Below are positions 10,262 through 19,010 of a stretch of DNA of 64,000 nucleotides, in pieces. Origin of the DNA: Marivita sp041725935 (GTDB taxonomy: Bacteria; Pseudomonadota; Alphaproteobacteria; Rhodobacterales; Rhodobacteraceae). A program made the translations under genes and the position numbers. The stretch spans positions 124,001 through 188,000 of the forward strand of contig JBGRQD010000001.1 of assembly GCA_041725935.1 (NCBI GenBank). Direction: 5' to 3'. The notes under the pieces were generated by a model. That model had not been told where the DNA came from. It did no database searches and saw nothing but the letters and a program-made list of their open reading frames with translations. Each line of letters starts with the position of its first letter. The stretch's first letter is position 1.

Positions 10262-10295
10262 ACGCGCATCGGTTTCCCCCGGTGCGCGTTTTTTT
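10262..10295 (+). terminator. terminator of the outer-membrane protein gene
   Basis: ACGCGCATCGG pairs with CCGGTGCGCGT over 11 positions (one G-T pair) around TTTCCC, followed by seven T residues. It is among the strongest intrinsic terminators in the window. Confidence 0.9.
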
Positions 10296-10305
10296 GTTGC
10301 GCGGT

Positions 10306-10635
10306 TCAGTGTGTTGCGGTGTTCGAAAAGAGGTTGATCATCAGGATGCCCGCCATGATCATGCCGATCCCGAGGATCGCTGGCCAGTCAAGCCGCTGAC
10401 CGAAGACCGCAAAGCCGATGATGGCGATGAAGACGATCCCCATGCCTGACCACATCGCATAGGCGACGCCCACCGGGAAGGTCTTGAGCGCGATGGCCAG
10501 CAGGTAGAACGCCGCGCCGTAGGCGACCACCACGATGATCGAGGGCAGGGGTCGGCTGAACTGCTGGCTGGCCTGAAGCGCGGTTGTGCCGATGGTTTCC
10601 GCCAGAACGGCGAACATGAGGACAAGATAGGGCAT
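10306..10635 (-). CDS. small multidrug resistance (SMR) family efflux protein
   Basis: This 109-residue inner-membrane protein has four predicted helices, the size and layout of EmrE-like proton-coupled exporters of cationic compounds. The essential glutamate is Glu13 in VLAETIGTTALQAS. The family signature AYAMWSGMG follows, and the last helix is IGMIMAGILMINLFS. The ATG at 10635 has AGGAG upstream; the longer frame to 10671 adds nothing family-like. The quaternary-ammonium type (EmrE/QacE) fits better than the guanidinium type (SugE/Gdx), but the substrate is not certain. It follows the MttB-family gene on the same strand. Confidence 0.85.
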   Translation of the reverse strand: MPYLVLMFAVLAETIGTTALQASQQFSRPLPSIIVVVAYGAAFYLLAIALKTFPVGVAYAMWSGMGIVFIAIIGFAVFGQRLDWPAILGIGMIMAGILMINLFSNTATH

Positions 10636-10674
10636 GGCGATCTCCTGACAGACGGGAACTTTCTGGCCCATCCG

Positions 10675-10699
10675 CGTCCGGGGGACCAGCCCCCGGACG
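10675..10699. other. strong hairpin between the mttB-like and SMR genes
   Basis: CGTCCGGGGG and CCCCCGGACG pair perfectly over 10 bases around ACCAG, 11 bases past the stop of the mttB-like gene. There is no T run on either strand, so it may protect the 3' end of the mttB-like message or act as a weak pause site rather than a full terminator. Confidence 0.5.
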
Positions 10700-10710
10700 C
10701 TGTTCTGCGG

Positions 10711-12246
10711 TCAGTGCAGGTGAATATTGAAACGACTGCGGATCGCCGCGTCGACATCCGGCGCAAAGCGGGCGCGCGCGGGTTTCGACAGGATCATCTC
10801 CTTGCGCTGGGTCGCGGTGTCGACAAGGATCGGCTTGCCCTGTTCGACCCATTCCTTGGGCGAGGCGCGGTTTCCGACCACCGGGTAGACGTAGTCGCGC
10901 TGCATCCGGTTCAGCGTGTCGTCGCTGCCCAGATAATGCCCCGGCCCGCCGAGACAGGTCGCGCGCATGACCTCGAGACTCAGATCATCCTCGGTGACCT
11001 CGATCCCGCGCACACAGCGCAGCGCCTGACCGATCAGGTCATCGCCAAGGATCAGGCTCTCGTGGCAGAAGCCCAGAAGCGAGGCATGCATGCCCGCCGC
11101 CTCATAGACCATGTTGAGACCCGACAGGCCGGCCATGACGTTCGAACACATCTGTTCCCAGCCCGCCTGCATGTCCGGCAGCTTGGCGTCGGCAATGCCT
11201 GCCGCAGCACCGCCGCAAAGACCGTAGTAGCGGTGCATCTGCGCACAGCCTGCGGTCAGCAGCGCCTGTTCGCCGGATCCGCCGGACATGGCACCGGTGC
11301 GCAGGTCGGACACGAAGGGCCATGTGCCGAAGATGCAGGGATGACCGGGCGCCATCGCGTTGACATAGACGACCCCCGCCAGACATTCCGCGACAGCCTG
11401 CACAATGGCCCCGGCGATGGAGGCCGGCGCAGTTGCCCCCGCTTGCCCGGCGCTCAGCAACAGGACGGGCATGCCGCCGCGCACGCAGGCTTCCATGACC
11501 TGACAGGATTCGGTGGCGAATTTCATCGGCGGGACGACAAAGCAGTTCGAGTTCGACACGAACGGCCGCGCGCGCCACGCATCCTCGCCACGCGCGATCA
11601 GGTGCAACAGCTCGAAGGCATCGGGTACGAAGGAGGGTTCGGTGAAGGACACGCCCACATGTTTGTATGTCCCGGCGCAGCAGGCGTAGATCGTGTTCAG
11701 GTCCATCTCCCGGTTGTCGAGAATATCGCGCGCCACCATCGGGCGTTGCAGGAAATGGATGTTGTCCAGCTGGTCCGCGATGCGTGCGGCGTCGTGCAGA
11801 TCCTGCACCGTGCTTTCGCGGTAATGGCCGGTGTTCACATCGACCATATGCACCGCCGCACCCGCCGTGCCGTAATGCACACGTGTGCCCGACAGGTCGA
11901 GGTCATAGAGCGGATCGCGGCCACAAAGCGTGACGGACCGGTTGGCGAGCACCAGCATGTCCTCGACCAGTGCGCGGGGAAAGCGGATGCGGCCGTCATC
12001 GCCGAGGATCGCGCCCGCGTCGGTCATGATCTTGATGCCCGTGGCCGGGGCTTCGGAGAGGCCGATCTCTTCGAGTGCGGTGAGTGCGGCGTTGTGGATG
12101 CGGTCGAGATCCGCCGCGTCCAGAGGTTGATAGCGCCCACCGGACATGCCGGGGCGGATCGGGCGGAGGTTGTCGGCCAGAGGATTGGCACGCGCTTCAC
12201 GGCGGGCGGCACGGCCACCGGCACGACGGGGGGACAGATCGGTCAT
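10711..12246 (-). CDS. trimethylamine methyltransferase (MttB) family protein, non-pyrrolysine
   Basis: This 511-residue protein belongs to the MttB superfamily, whose members move methyl groups from quaternary or tertiary amines to a corrinoid protein. Family features are the N-terminal LRPIRPGMSGGRYQPLDAAD, FVVPPMKFATES, the glycine-rich GAMSGGSGEQALLTAGCAQM and LGSDDTLNRMQRDYVYP. The frame runs through with no internal UAG, so this is one of the pyrrolysine-less homologues, some of which act on glycine betaine or related compounds. No corrinoid protein or activating enzyme lies nearby, so the acceptor is unknown. The ATG at 12246 has AAAGAG upstream; a TTG six codons earlier lacks a ribosome site. 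Confidence 0.85.
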   Translation of the reverse strand: MTDLSPRRAGGRAARREARANPLADNLRPIRPGMSGGRYQPLDAADLDRIHNAALTALEEIGLSEAPATGIKIMTDAGAILGDDGRIRFPRALVEDMLVLANRSVTLCGRDPLYDLDLSGTRVHYGTAGAAVHMVDVNTGHYRESTVQDLHDAARIADQLDNIHFLQRPMVARDILDNREMDLNTIYACCAGTYKHVGVSFTEPSFVPDAFELLHLIARGEDAWRARPFVSNSNCFVVPPMKFATESCQVMEACVRGGMPVLLLSAGQAGATAPASIAGAIVQAVAECLAGVVYVNAMAPGHPCIFGTWPFVSDLRTGAMSGGSGEQALLTAGCAQMHRYYGLCGGAAAGIADAKLPDMQAGWEQMCSNVMAGLSGLNMVYEAAGMHASLLGFCHESLILGDDLIGQALRCVRGIEVTEDDLSLEVMRATCLGGPGHYLGSDDTLNRMQRDYVYPVVGNRASPKEWVEQGKPILVDTATQRKEMILSKPARARFAPDVDAAIRSRFNIHLH

Positions 12247-12443
12247 CGGGATACTCTTTGACAAAAAGGGGGATGTGAAGGCTTGGGTCAGGCCCGATCA
12301 GGGCCGCCCGCGCGCCGCGCGTCCCCGCCGCGCGCCTATGGTGCGCAGCACCAGTGCCAAGGCGGATCTGTCACCGCGCATTTGCATCTCCGTATTGCTA
12401 CGTTGACGCTGCCTTCAACCATTCGGGCAATCTGCGCCAATTG

Positions 12444-12456
12444 CGACAATGTGTCG
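12444..12456. promoter_or_regulatory. inverted repeat upstream of the mttB-like gene
   Basis: CGACA-ATG-TGTCG is a perfect 5-base inverted repeat about 200 bases before the mttB-like start, just upstream of a weak minus-strand promoter candidate (TTGAAG-N17-ATACGG, 12390-12418). It could be a regulator site, but it is short. Confidence 0.25.
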
Positions 12457-12485
12457 TTTTTGGCAATTTGTACGGAAAAGCGTGT

Positions 12486-13106
12486 TCAGGACCGCGCGAC
12501 ATAGCGGTCGCGGCGGTGATTGATCGTGATGATCATGTTCAGGATCACCGCGCCCAGCAGCGACCAGATCACCATTTCGGGCGGCAAGACCCAAAGGGCC
12601 AGAGCGAACAGGACCAGATCAAAGGCAAGCTGCGTGTTGCCCGCCTTGATGCCGCGCGCGTCCTGTAACCAGAGCGCCACGACACCCACACCGCCCAGCG
12701 TGGCCCCGTGCCGGAAAAGCGAGATCAGCCCGACCCCGGCAAGGATGCCACCCAGCACCGCGCCAAGCGCCGGATGCACCATCTCGACGGTCAGGATCAG
12801 GGGAAGTGTGTCCGAAATCAGTGACATAAGCGCCACGGCGGCAAAGGTCTTGAGGGTGAACACCCAGCCGAGTTGCCGAATTGCCACAAGGTAGAAGGGC
12901 AGGTTGAGCACGAAGAAGATCGCGCCGAACGACCAGTCGGAGATGTAGCTGCCGACCAGCGCCAGACCGGCGATCTGCCCGGTCATCAGGTTCGCCGAAG
13001 ACAGGACATGCACCGCCAACGCGACCAGAGTGGCGCCGACAAGGATGCCCTGGGCGTCTTCGAACGGGGTATGGCGGTCGGCCTCGGGTTTGCTGAGCAG
13101 GAACAT
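12486..13106 (-). CDS. YitT family membrane protein
   Basis: This 206-residue inner-membrane protein of the YitT (DUF161) family has five to six hydrophobic segments. Family-like stretches are TPFEDAQGILVGATLVALAV near the N terminus, MTGQIAGLALVGSY, and GGILAGVGLISLFRHGATLGG in the middle. Function is not established; family members are proposed transporters. It stands alone, with icd upstream and the mttB-like gene downstream on the same strand at distances too long for coupling. Confidence 0.8.
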   Translation of the reverse strand: MFLLSKPEADRHTPFEDAQGILVGATLVALAVHVLSSANLMTGQIAGLALVGSYISDWSFGAIFFVLNLPFYLVAIRQLGWVFTLKTFAAVALMSLISDTLPLILTVEMVHPALGAVLGGILAGVGLISLFRHGATLGGVGVVALWLQDARGIKAGNTQLAFDLVLFALALWVLPPEMVIWSLLGAVILNMIITINHRRDRYVARS

Positions 13107-13169
13107 AGGTCAGCATTTATGACATATAGCCACCATGTCAAGCCGGCATCAGCGCCGACCCAACCGGCT

Positions 13170-14384
13170 TTACCCCGTCAAGGCCGCATTCAACCGCTCA
13201 TCCAGCTTTTCGAGAAAGCCCATGGTGGTGAGCCAGCTTTGCGCCGGTCCGACGAGAAGTGCGAGATCCTTTGTCATGTACCCGGCCTCGACGGTCTCGA
13301 CGACCACCCGCTCCAGCGTTTCGGCAAAGGCGCGCAGGCTGATGTTCTCGTCCAGCTTGGCCCGGTGCTTGAGCGCGCCGGTCCATGCGTAGATCGAGGC
13401 GATGGAGTTGGTGGAGGTCTGCTCGCCCGCCTGATGCTGGCGGTAGTGCCGCGTGACGGTGCCGTGGGCGGCTTCGGATTCGACGATCTTGCCATCCGGC
13501 GTCATCAGGATCGACGACATCATGCCCAGCGATCCGAACCCCTGCGCCACGGTGTCGGACTGCACGTCGCCATCGTAGTTCTTGCAGGCCCAGACAAACC
13601 CGCCCGACCATTTCAGCGCCGAGGCCACCATGTCGTCGATCAGGCGGTGCTGGTATTCGATGCCCTTGGCCTCGAAAGCCTCGCGGAATTCGGTGTCGTA
13701 GATGTGCTGGAAGATCTCCATGAACCGACCGTCATATTGCTTGAGGATCGTGTTCTTGGTGGACAGGTACACCGGCCAGCCGATGTTGAGCCCGTAGTTG
13801 AACGACGCCCGTGCGAAATCGGTGATCGAGTCGTCGAGATTGTACATCCCCATGAACACCCCCGACGAGGGCGCGTCGTAGACATCGCGTTCGATCACGG
13901 TGCCATCTTCGCCGACGAATTTCATCGTGAGTTTGCCTGCGCCGGGGAACTTGAAATCCGTGGCCTTGTACTGGTCGCCAAAGGCGTGACGGCCCACCAC
14001 GATGGGTTTGGTCCAGCCGGGCACGAGGCGCGGCACGTTGCGGCACAGGATCGGCTGGCGAAAGATCACGCCGCCAAGGATGTTGCGGATCGTGCCGTTC
14101 GGGCTGCGCCACATCTGCTTCAGGCCAAACTCCTCGACCCGGCCTTCGTCGGGAGTGATGGTCGCGCATTTGACGGCGACGCCGACCTCCTTGGTCTTTT
14201 CGGCGGCATCAATGGTGATCTGGTCATTGGTGCGATCCCGCTCCTCGATGCCCAGATCGTAGTACAGCAGGTCGATGTCGAGATAGGGCAGGATCAGCTT
14301 GGTCTTGATGAAGTCCCAGATGATCCGGGTCATTTCATCGCCGTCCATTTCAACGATGGGGTTATCAACTTTGATCTTCGACAT
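13170..14384 (-). CDS. icd: isocitrate dehydrogenase (NADP+)
   Basis: This 404-residue TCA-cycle enzyme oxidatively decarboxylates isocitrate to 2-oxoglutarate with NADP+. It belongs to the eukaryote-like subfamily II, as in mitochondria and Rhizobiales/Rhodobacterales, rather than the E. coli type. It begins IVEMDGDEMTRIIW and has the substrate-loop region WRSPNGTIRNILGGVIFR. Later come WACKNYDGDVQSD, with the metal-binding aspartates, and EAAHGTVTRHYR, followed by the conserved THR-like segment. A purine-rich ribosome site lies before the ATG. It is preceded by the MFS gene on the same strand with 31 bases between, so some readthrough is possible. Confidence 0.96.
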   Translation of the reverse strand: MSKIKVDNPIVEMDGDEMTRIIWDFIKTKLILPYLDIDLLYYDLGIEERDRTNDQITIDAAEKTKEVGVAVKCATITPDEGRVEEFGLKQMWRSPNGTIRNILGGVIFRQPILCRNVPRLVPGWTKPIVVGRHAFGDQYKATDFKFPGAGKLTMKFVGEDGTVIERDVYDAPSSGVFMGMYNLDDSITDFARASFNYGLNIGWPVYLSTKNTILKQYDGRFMEIFQHIYDTEFREAFEAKGIEYQHRLIDDMVASALKWSGGFVWACKNYDGDVQSDTVAQGFGSLGMMSSILMTPDGKIVESEAAHGTVTRHYRQHQAGEQTSTNSIASIYAWTGALKHRAKLDENISLRAFAETLERVVVETVEAGYMTKDLALLVGPAQSWLTTMGFLEKLDERLNAALTG

Positions 14385-14415
14385 TGGAGAGGTCCTTTAC
14401 CTTTGTCGGGTCAAT

Positions 14416-15642
14416 TCATTGGGCGGGAGAAAGTTGCGCATCCGCCTGCATCATCAGGCGCATCAGCCAAAGCGCAAGCGCGGCTTCCAGGAAAATCGCG
14501 GCGGCCAGCGGGATGGGTGTGCCGTCGAACATCAGCCCGACCGGGATCGCGAGAGACACGCCGACCACGGTGGCCACGGATCCAATCACGCTGGCCGCCA
14601 TGCCCGCGATATGGCCCATCGGCTCCTGCGCGATGGCGGCCAGATTGCCCAGCGTCATGCCGGCCTGAAAGAACACCGTGATCTGCCAGAGCACGAAACA
14701 GCCGAAAAACACCGTGTCCGAGATGTGACCCGCCATCGCGGCATAGCCGACAAGGATCATCAGCGCGGAAAACCCGACCTGCGCGATCAGCATGGCGCGC
14801 ACGAGGAACATCATGCCCAGCCGCATCACGAGGCTGGCGTTCAGAAAACCCGAACTGCCCGCAACCACAGCCACCACGCCGAACCAAAGCGCGAAGGTGT
14901 CGGCGCGGCCAAAGGTGATGTCGTAGATTTGCTGGACGCTCGACAGCATGGAAAACAGCATGGCGAAACACAACCCCTGCACCGCAATCGACAGGCGCAC
15001 GACGGGATGCACAAACATCTCGACCACCGCGGCCCGCAATGAATGCAGGCGGAACGGGCGGCGGCGTTCGGGGGGAAGGGTCTCGGGCAGGCGTAGGCCC
15101 AGCCAGAGCGCGGAGATCACCGAAAAGCCCATGAAGCCGTAGAACACCGCGCGCCAGCTATAGGCGTCGATCACAAACGATCCCAGCAGTGGCGCGATGG
15201 CGGGCACCAGCGTGAAGATGATCATGATGAAGGACACGATCTGCGCCATGCCGCGTCCCATATAGAGATCGCGCACCACCGCCATCGCCACCACGCGCGG
15301 CCCGGCGGCCCCGATCCCCTGAAACACCCGCGCGATCAGCAGCACTTCGAGCGATTGGGCCTTGGACGCGATGAACGCGCAGACGGTATAAAGCACCGCC
15401 CCCCAGAGCATGACAGGCTTGCGTCCGAACGTGTCCGACAGCGGCCCGGTAAAGAACGTGCCGAGCCCCATCCCCAGCACGAAACTCGTGAGGATCAGCT
15501 GCGCCTTGTTGATGTCATCGGGGGTCAGTTCCTGCGCGATCTGCGGCAGCGCAGGCAGCATCGCGTCGATCGACAGCGCCACGGTTGCGGCCAGCATGGC
15601 CATCAAGGCAATGAATTCGGTGCGCGGCATCGCGTTCGGCAT
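14416..15642 (-). CDS. Bcr/CflA-type MFS drug exporter
   Basis: This 408-residue inner-membrane transporter has about 12 hydrophobic segments and belongs to the DHA1 (12-helix) drug:H+ antiporter group. The N-terminal ALSIDAMLPALPQIAQEL, the loop 2-3 motif GPLSDTFGRKPVMLWG and motif C-like ARVFQGIGAAGPRVVAMAVV are typical of Bcr/CflA proteins. The substrate cannot be assigned. The ATG at 15642 and a second at codon 5 are both possible starts; the ribosome site is weak (GGGAC). It lies between the potassium-channel-like gene and icd on the same strand. Confidence 0.88.
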   Translation of the reverse strand: MPNAMPRTEFIALMAMLAATVALSIDAMLPALPQIAQELTPDDINKAQLILTSFVLGMGLGTFFTGPLSDTFGRKPVMLWGAVLYTVCAFIASKAQSLEVLLIARVFQGIGAAGPRVVAMAVVRDLYMGRGMAQIVSFIMIIFTLVPAIAPLLGSFVIDAYSWRAVFYGFMGFSVISALWLGLRLPETLPPERRRPFRLHSLRAAVVEMFVHPVVRLSIAVQGLCFAMLFSMLSSVQQIYDITFGRADTFALWFGVVAVVAGSSGFLNASLVMRLGMMFLVRAMLIAQVGFSALMILVGYAAMAGHISDTVFFGCFVLWQITVFFQAGMTLGNLAAIAQEPMGHIAGMAASVIGSVATVVGVSLAIPVGLMFDGTPIPLAAAIFLEAALALWLMRLMMQADAQLSPAQ

Positions 15643-15711
15643 GACTATGTCCCGGAATTATGCGCACAGCCCTTAGCACCATCAAAATGGAGAGAACAGA
15701 CCTGCTGTCCC

Positions 15712-16086
15712 TCAGGGGGTACCTGATCCGGGCGGCGAGGAACTTGCCGGGTCCTCGTCTTCATTGGCGCTTTTGATGTGGGACCCCAAGCGACCGATGA
15801 GCCATTCGGTATGCTCGGCGCGTTTGCCCATCGCGAACAGGCCGAATTGCTGGACCGCGACCACAAACACGCCCAGCCCCACGAAAATGAAGATCGTGGT
15901 GCCGATCTTGCCCATCGCGGTGACGGGCACGAGGTTGCCATATCCGACCGTGGACAGGGTCACGACGGTGAAGAAATAGGCGTCGAGCCAGCTCCAGCCC
16001 TCGGCCCAGCGAAAGAACACCGTGCCAGATGCGATGATCAGAACCAGCGTGAGGATTAGCGTCGCGAGTCTGAGTGCCGTGCTCAT
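15712..16086 (-). CDS. two-helix potassium-channel-like protein
   Basis: This 124-residue protein has two membrane segments (about 7-24 and 60-85) around a pore loop with TLSTVGYGNLVP. The selectivity filter TVGYG is at residues 46-50, the hallmark of K+ channels, and GTP/DEDE-rich polar sequence follows the second helix. It has the minimal KcsA-like layout with no RCK domain. The ATG at 16086 overlaps the upstream oxidoreductase stop (ATGA), so translation is coupled. The frame extends upstream to 16137, but that part is antisense-like and lacks a ribosome site. Confidence 0.85.
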   Translation of the reverse strand: MSTALRLATLILTLVLIIASGTVFFRWAEGWSWLDAYFFTVVTLSTVGYGNLVPVTAMGKIGTTIFIFVGLGVFVVAVQQFGLFAMGKRAEHTEWLIGRLGSHIKSANEDEDPASSSPPGSGTP

Positions 16087-16730
16087 GCGTCCTGCGTGGC
16101 CGCCTGACGGGCAAGATCGTCCATCACCTGCAGCCACAGCTCCGTCGGTTGTGCGCCGGGTACGGCGTGCTGGCTGGCGACGATGAACGTGGGCACGGAC
16201 GTGACCCCCATGCCGCGCGCCGCCGCATCGCGGTCGACGATGTCGCGCCGGTCTTCTTCGGTGGCAAGCAGGCGCAGCACGACGCTGGCATCCATGCCGC
16301 AGCTGTCGGCGATATCGGCCAGAACATCGGCATCGCCGATATCGCGGCCTTCGACGAAATAGGCGGTGAACATCGCATCCACGACAGCGTTCTGGTGGCC
16401 TTCGATCCCGGCCCAGTGGATCAGCCGGTGCGCGTCCAGCGTATTCGGTGTCTTTTCAATGCCTTCGAAGTTGATCTTCAACCCGGCCTTTTCGGCATTC
16501 TCGACCACGGGGGCATAGGCCTTGACCGCGGCCTCCTTGCCGCCGAACTTGGTTTCAAGATACTCGCGCCGGTCCATGCCGCCCTTGGGCATCTCGGGAT
16601 TGAGCTGGAACGGGTGCCAGGTGATCAGGAACGGATGATCGGGGCGCTGTTCAAGCGCGCGATCCAGATGTGTCTTGCCGATATAGCACCAGGGGCAGAT
16701 CGGGTCGGACATGATGTCGAGTTTAACCAT
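16083..16730 (-). CDS. DsbA family oxidoreductase (FrnE-like)
   Basis: This 215-residue thioredoxin-fold protein has the redox motif CPWC at residues 12-15 (SDPICPWCYIG), the FrnE signature of the cytoplasmic DsbA subgroup. Later come HPFQLNPEMP, the helical insertion, and the cis-proline region GVTSVPTFIV. There is no signal peptide, so it acts in the cytoplasm, probably in thiol-disulfide exchange or polyketide-like isomerisation; the substrate is not known. Its last codons overlap the start of the channel-like gene by four bases. The start at 16730 has AAGGAG upstream. Confidence 0.88.
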   Translation of the reverse strand: MVKLDIMSDPICPWCYIGKTHLDRALEQRPDHPFLITWHPFQLNPEMPKGGMDRREYLETKFGGKEAAVKAYAPVVENAEKAGLKINFEGIEKTPNTLDAHRLIHWAGIEGHQNAVVDAMFTAYFVEGRDIGDADVLADIADSCGMDASVVLRLLATEEDRRDIVDRDAAARGMGVTSVPTFIVASQHAVPGAQPTELWLQVMDDLARQAATQDA

Positions 16731-16792
16731 GGGTTACTCCTTAAAACTCATTTTCTGTCGTCTACCAGATCGGGAGGCCAATGATAAGGCGG

Positions 16793-18301
16793 CTAGAGCG
16801 GGGTTTGGTCAGGCAGGGCGCGGCGCATCAGCTTGTTGTTGGCGTTTCGCGGCAGCGACGCGATGCGCCGGTAGAGGCGCGGCTGCTTGTAGCGGGCAAG
16901 ACGGGTGGCGGCAAAGGCTGTCAGCGCGTCCTCGTCAATCGTTTGATCCGCGACGTAATAGGCGGCGATGATGCGTGTGTCGGGTTTGATCTCGATATCC
17001 GTGACGCCGACCTCGTGGATGTCAGGATGCTGCATCAGAGAGGCTTCGACCTCGAGCGGGCTGACGCGGAATCCGCCTGCGTTCATCATGTCATCGGCGC
17101 GGCCGTGATAGATAATGTCCTTGTTTTCGGTCATTTCCCCCATGTCGCCGGTCAGGAACCAGTCCCCCTGATAGCGGGCCTCGGTCTCGTCCGGTTGGTT
17201 GAGGTAACCGAGCATCAGGCCCGGATCGCTGCGGTGCACGGCGATGATGCCGTGGGTGCCGATGGGAACGGGGCCACTGTCGCCCATGATGGCAACGCGC
17301 CGACCGGGTTGCGGCCAGCCAAGGCTTTCCGGCGGCAGGTCGGGCGCGCCGGGGGCGCTCGAGACAAAGGTGGAGCATTCGGACATTCCGAACGCTTCGT
17401 AAACGCGGGTGCCGATGGCGCTGTGCCACGCATCGCGGACCGAGGCGGGCAGTTTCTCACCCGCAGACAGGCCGTGGCGCAGCTTGGGCAGGTCCAGCGT
17501 ATTTGACTTGAGGATGTTTCGGTAAACCCCCGGTGCGGCGGCAAAAATCGTTGCCTCGTGACGCTTGAGCAAGAGCGGGATCTGCGCGTGTTCGACGCCT
17601 TGTGCCGGGATCAACGCGGTCGCCCCCCGTGTCCACGGATCAAGCAGCCCGGTGCCCAGCGTGTAGGTCCAGTTGAACGCACCCGCATGCATCAGGCGGT
17701 CGGACTCGGTCAGCCCGTACCACCCCTCCATCATCATGCCTCGCGCCCAGATGGCGCGATGCGCGTGACAGACGGCGCGCGGCGTGCCCGATGTGCCGGA
17801 GGTGAAGATGATATAGGCCAGCCGGTCCGGATCTCCGAGATCATAAGTGGCAGGGGGCAGACCGTACCAATCGGACATCCGGTCCGTACAGATCACGCGC
17901 CGCGTGTCGGGGCAGGCGGTGATCCCGTCATGCAGGATGGCTGCTGGGTCGGTCATGTCGATCAGCACCTGAACCTCGGGCAGGGTCAGTTGCGACGAAG
18001 TGGGAATGGGCACGATGCCAACGGCAATGGCGGCCAGATAGGCCACGGGAAATTCGACCGAATTGCCGACACGCATCAGCAGACGGTCCCCAGGTTTCAG
18101 ACCGCTGTCCAGCAGCCCGGTGGCACAGCCGAGGATGGCGCTGCGCAGGCGGTCATAGCTCCAGCGTTGGGCGCCTGTGGGTTTGACCACGGCCAGCGCG
18201 ATCTTGTCCGGCGCGCGGTCTGCGGCGGCCAGCACATGGGCGGTCAGATTGAAATCCTGCGGGCAGGGCGGCCAGGGGCCAGCGTCGAAAACAGAGCTCA
18301 T
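16793..18301 (-). CDS. AMP-dependent acyl-CoA synthetase (benzoate-CoA ligase-like)
   Basis: This 502-residue member of the ANL adenylating family would activate a carboxylic acid to acyl-AMP and then to acyl-CoA. The P-loop-like AMP motif reads IIFTSGTSGTPRAVCHAH, the A5 motif is YEAFGMSEC, and the A7/A8 region includes DWFLTGDMGE and GRADDMMNAGGFRVSPLEVE. The catalytic A10 lysine lies in RNANNKLMRRAL. The overall pattern is closest to benzoate-CoA ligase-like and short- or medium-chain enzymes, but the acid cannot be named. It is divergent from an XRE-cupin regulator, an arrangement often found when that regulator controls the neighbour. Confidence 0.88.
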   Translation of the reverse strand: MSSVFDAGPWPPCPQDFNLTAHVLAAADRAPDKIALAVVKPTGAQRWSYDRLRSAILGCATGLLDSGLKPGDRLLMRVGNSVEFPVAYLAAIAVGIVPIPTSSQLTLPEVQVLIDMTDPAAILHDGITACPDTRRVICTDRMSDWYGLPPATYDLGDPDRLAYIIFTSGTSGTPRAVCHAHRAIWARGMMMEGWYGLTESDRLMHAGAFNWTYTLGTGLLDPWTRGATALIPAQGVEHAQIPLLLKRHEATIFAAAPGVYRNILKSNTLDLPKLRHGLSAGEKLPASVRDAWHSAIGTRVYEAFGMSECSTFVSSAPGAPDLPPESLGWPQPGRRVAIMGDSGPVPIGTHGIIAVHRSDPGLMLGYLNQPDETEARYQGDWFLTGDMGEMTENKDIIYHGRADDMMNAGGFRVSPLEVEASLMQHPDIHEVGVTDIEIKPDTRIIAAYYVADQTIDEDALTAFAATRLARYKQPRLYRRIASLPRNANNKLMRRALPDQTPL

Positions 18302-18379
18302 GTCACAGCCCTAGGACGCAATCGGCAGCGCCGCAAGCGCAGGTTGCCGGTGGGTCGGGCTGCGACTATAGAGGCGTCC

Positions 18380-19000
18380 ATGACCGATGATCCGAAGAAC
18401 CTGATCCGCATCGCGCGCGATGGCGGTACCCACGACCAGCCCGAGCCGCTGAACCTTGGCGAGCGCGTGCGTGATCTGCGCAAGGCGCGCAACTGGACGC
18501 TGGAACAGGCGGCCCAGCAGGCGGGTCTGGCGCGGTCGACCCTGTCGAAGATCGAGAATGGGCAGATGTCGCCCACCTATGACGCGCTGAAGAAGCTGGC
18601 GACCGGGTTGCAGATCAGCGTGCCGCAATTGTTCACGCCGCCGCAGCGCGAAAAGGTGAACGGGCGGATGGTGGTGACCGCCAGCGGGCAGGGTCAGCAT
18701 CACGCCACAACCACCTATGAACACGAGCTTTTGGCCGAAACCCTGACCAAGAAACAGATGTTGCCGTACCGGGCGCGGGTGCGGGCACGCTCTGCCGAGG
18801 AATTCGACGGTTGGGTGCGCCATGATGGCGAGGAATTCCTGTATGTGCTGACCGGGGTGATCCGGCTTTATACCGAGTTCTACGAACCGATCGAGATGCG
18901 GCGCGGCGACAGCGCCTATTACGATGCCACGATGGGGCATAACGTGATTTCGATCTCGGATGACGATGCGAGCATCCTGTGGGTCACGTCGCTGAACTGA
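18380..19000 (+). CDS. XRE-family regulator with C-terminal cupin domain
   Basis: This 206-residue regulator has an HTH_3 domain at about residues 26-82 (LGERVRDLRKARNWTLEQAA, SRSTLSKIENGQ-like). A small beta-barrel cupin follows at about 125-200 (WVRHDGEEFLYVLTGVIRLYTE, MRRGDSAYYDATMGHNVIS). This architecture is common for repressors of amine, amino-acid or acyl-CoA metabolism, with the cupin sensing a small effector. The ATG at 18380 gives a 78-base divergent spacer to the acyl-CoA synthetase, which is the likely target. The frame extends far upstream, but only as a shadow of that gene. Confidence 0.9.
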   Translation: MTDDPKNLIRIARDGGTHDQPEPLNLGERVRDLRKARNWTLEQAAQQAGLARSTLSKIENGQMSPTYDALKKLATGLQISVPQLFTPPQREKVNGRMVVTASGQGQHHATTTYEHELLAETLTKKQMLPYRARVRARSAEEFDGWVRHDGEEFLYVLTGVIRLYTEFYEPIEMRRGDSAYYDATMGHNVISISDDDASILWVTSLN

Positions 19001-19010
19001 GCATCGCGAT

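Noticed and set aside
9334..10269. Long N-terminal extension of the typA frame (total 918 codons)
   Set aside because: The extra part is antisense to the outer-membrane protein gene and not family-like; TypA proper begins at 9333.
16723..16737. Near CtrA box (TTAA-CCATGGG-TTAC)
   Set aside because: One base off consensus and lies over the start codon of the FrnE-like gene, so probably chance.
17558..18379. Upstream extension of the XRE-cupin frame
   Set aside because: It lies wholly over the opposite-strand acyl-CoA synthetase and is only a shadow; the regulator begins at 18380.
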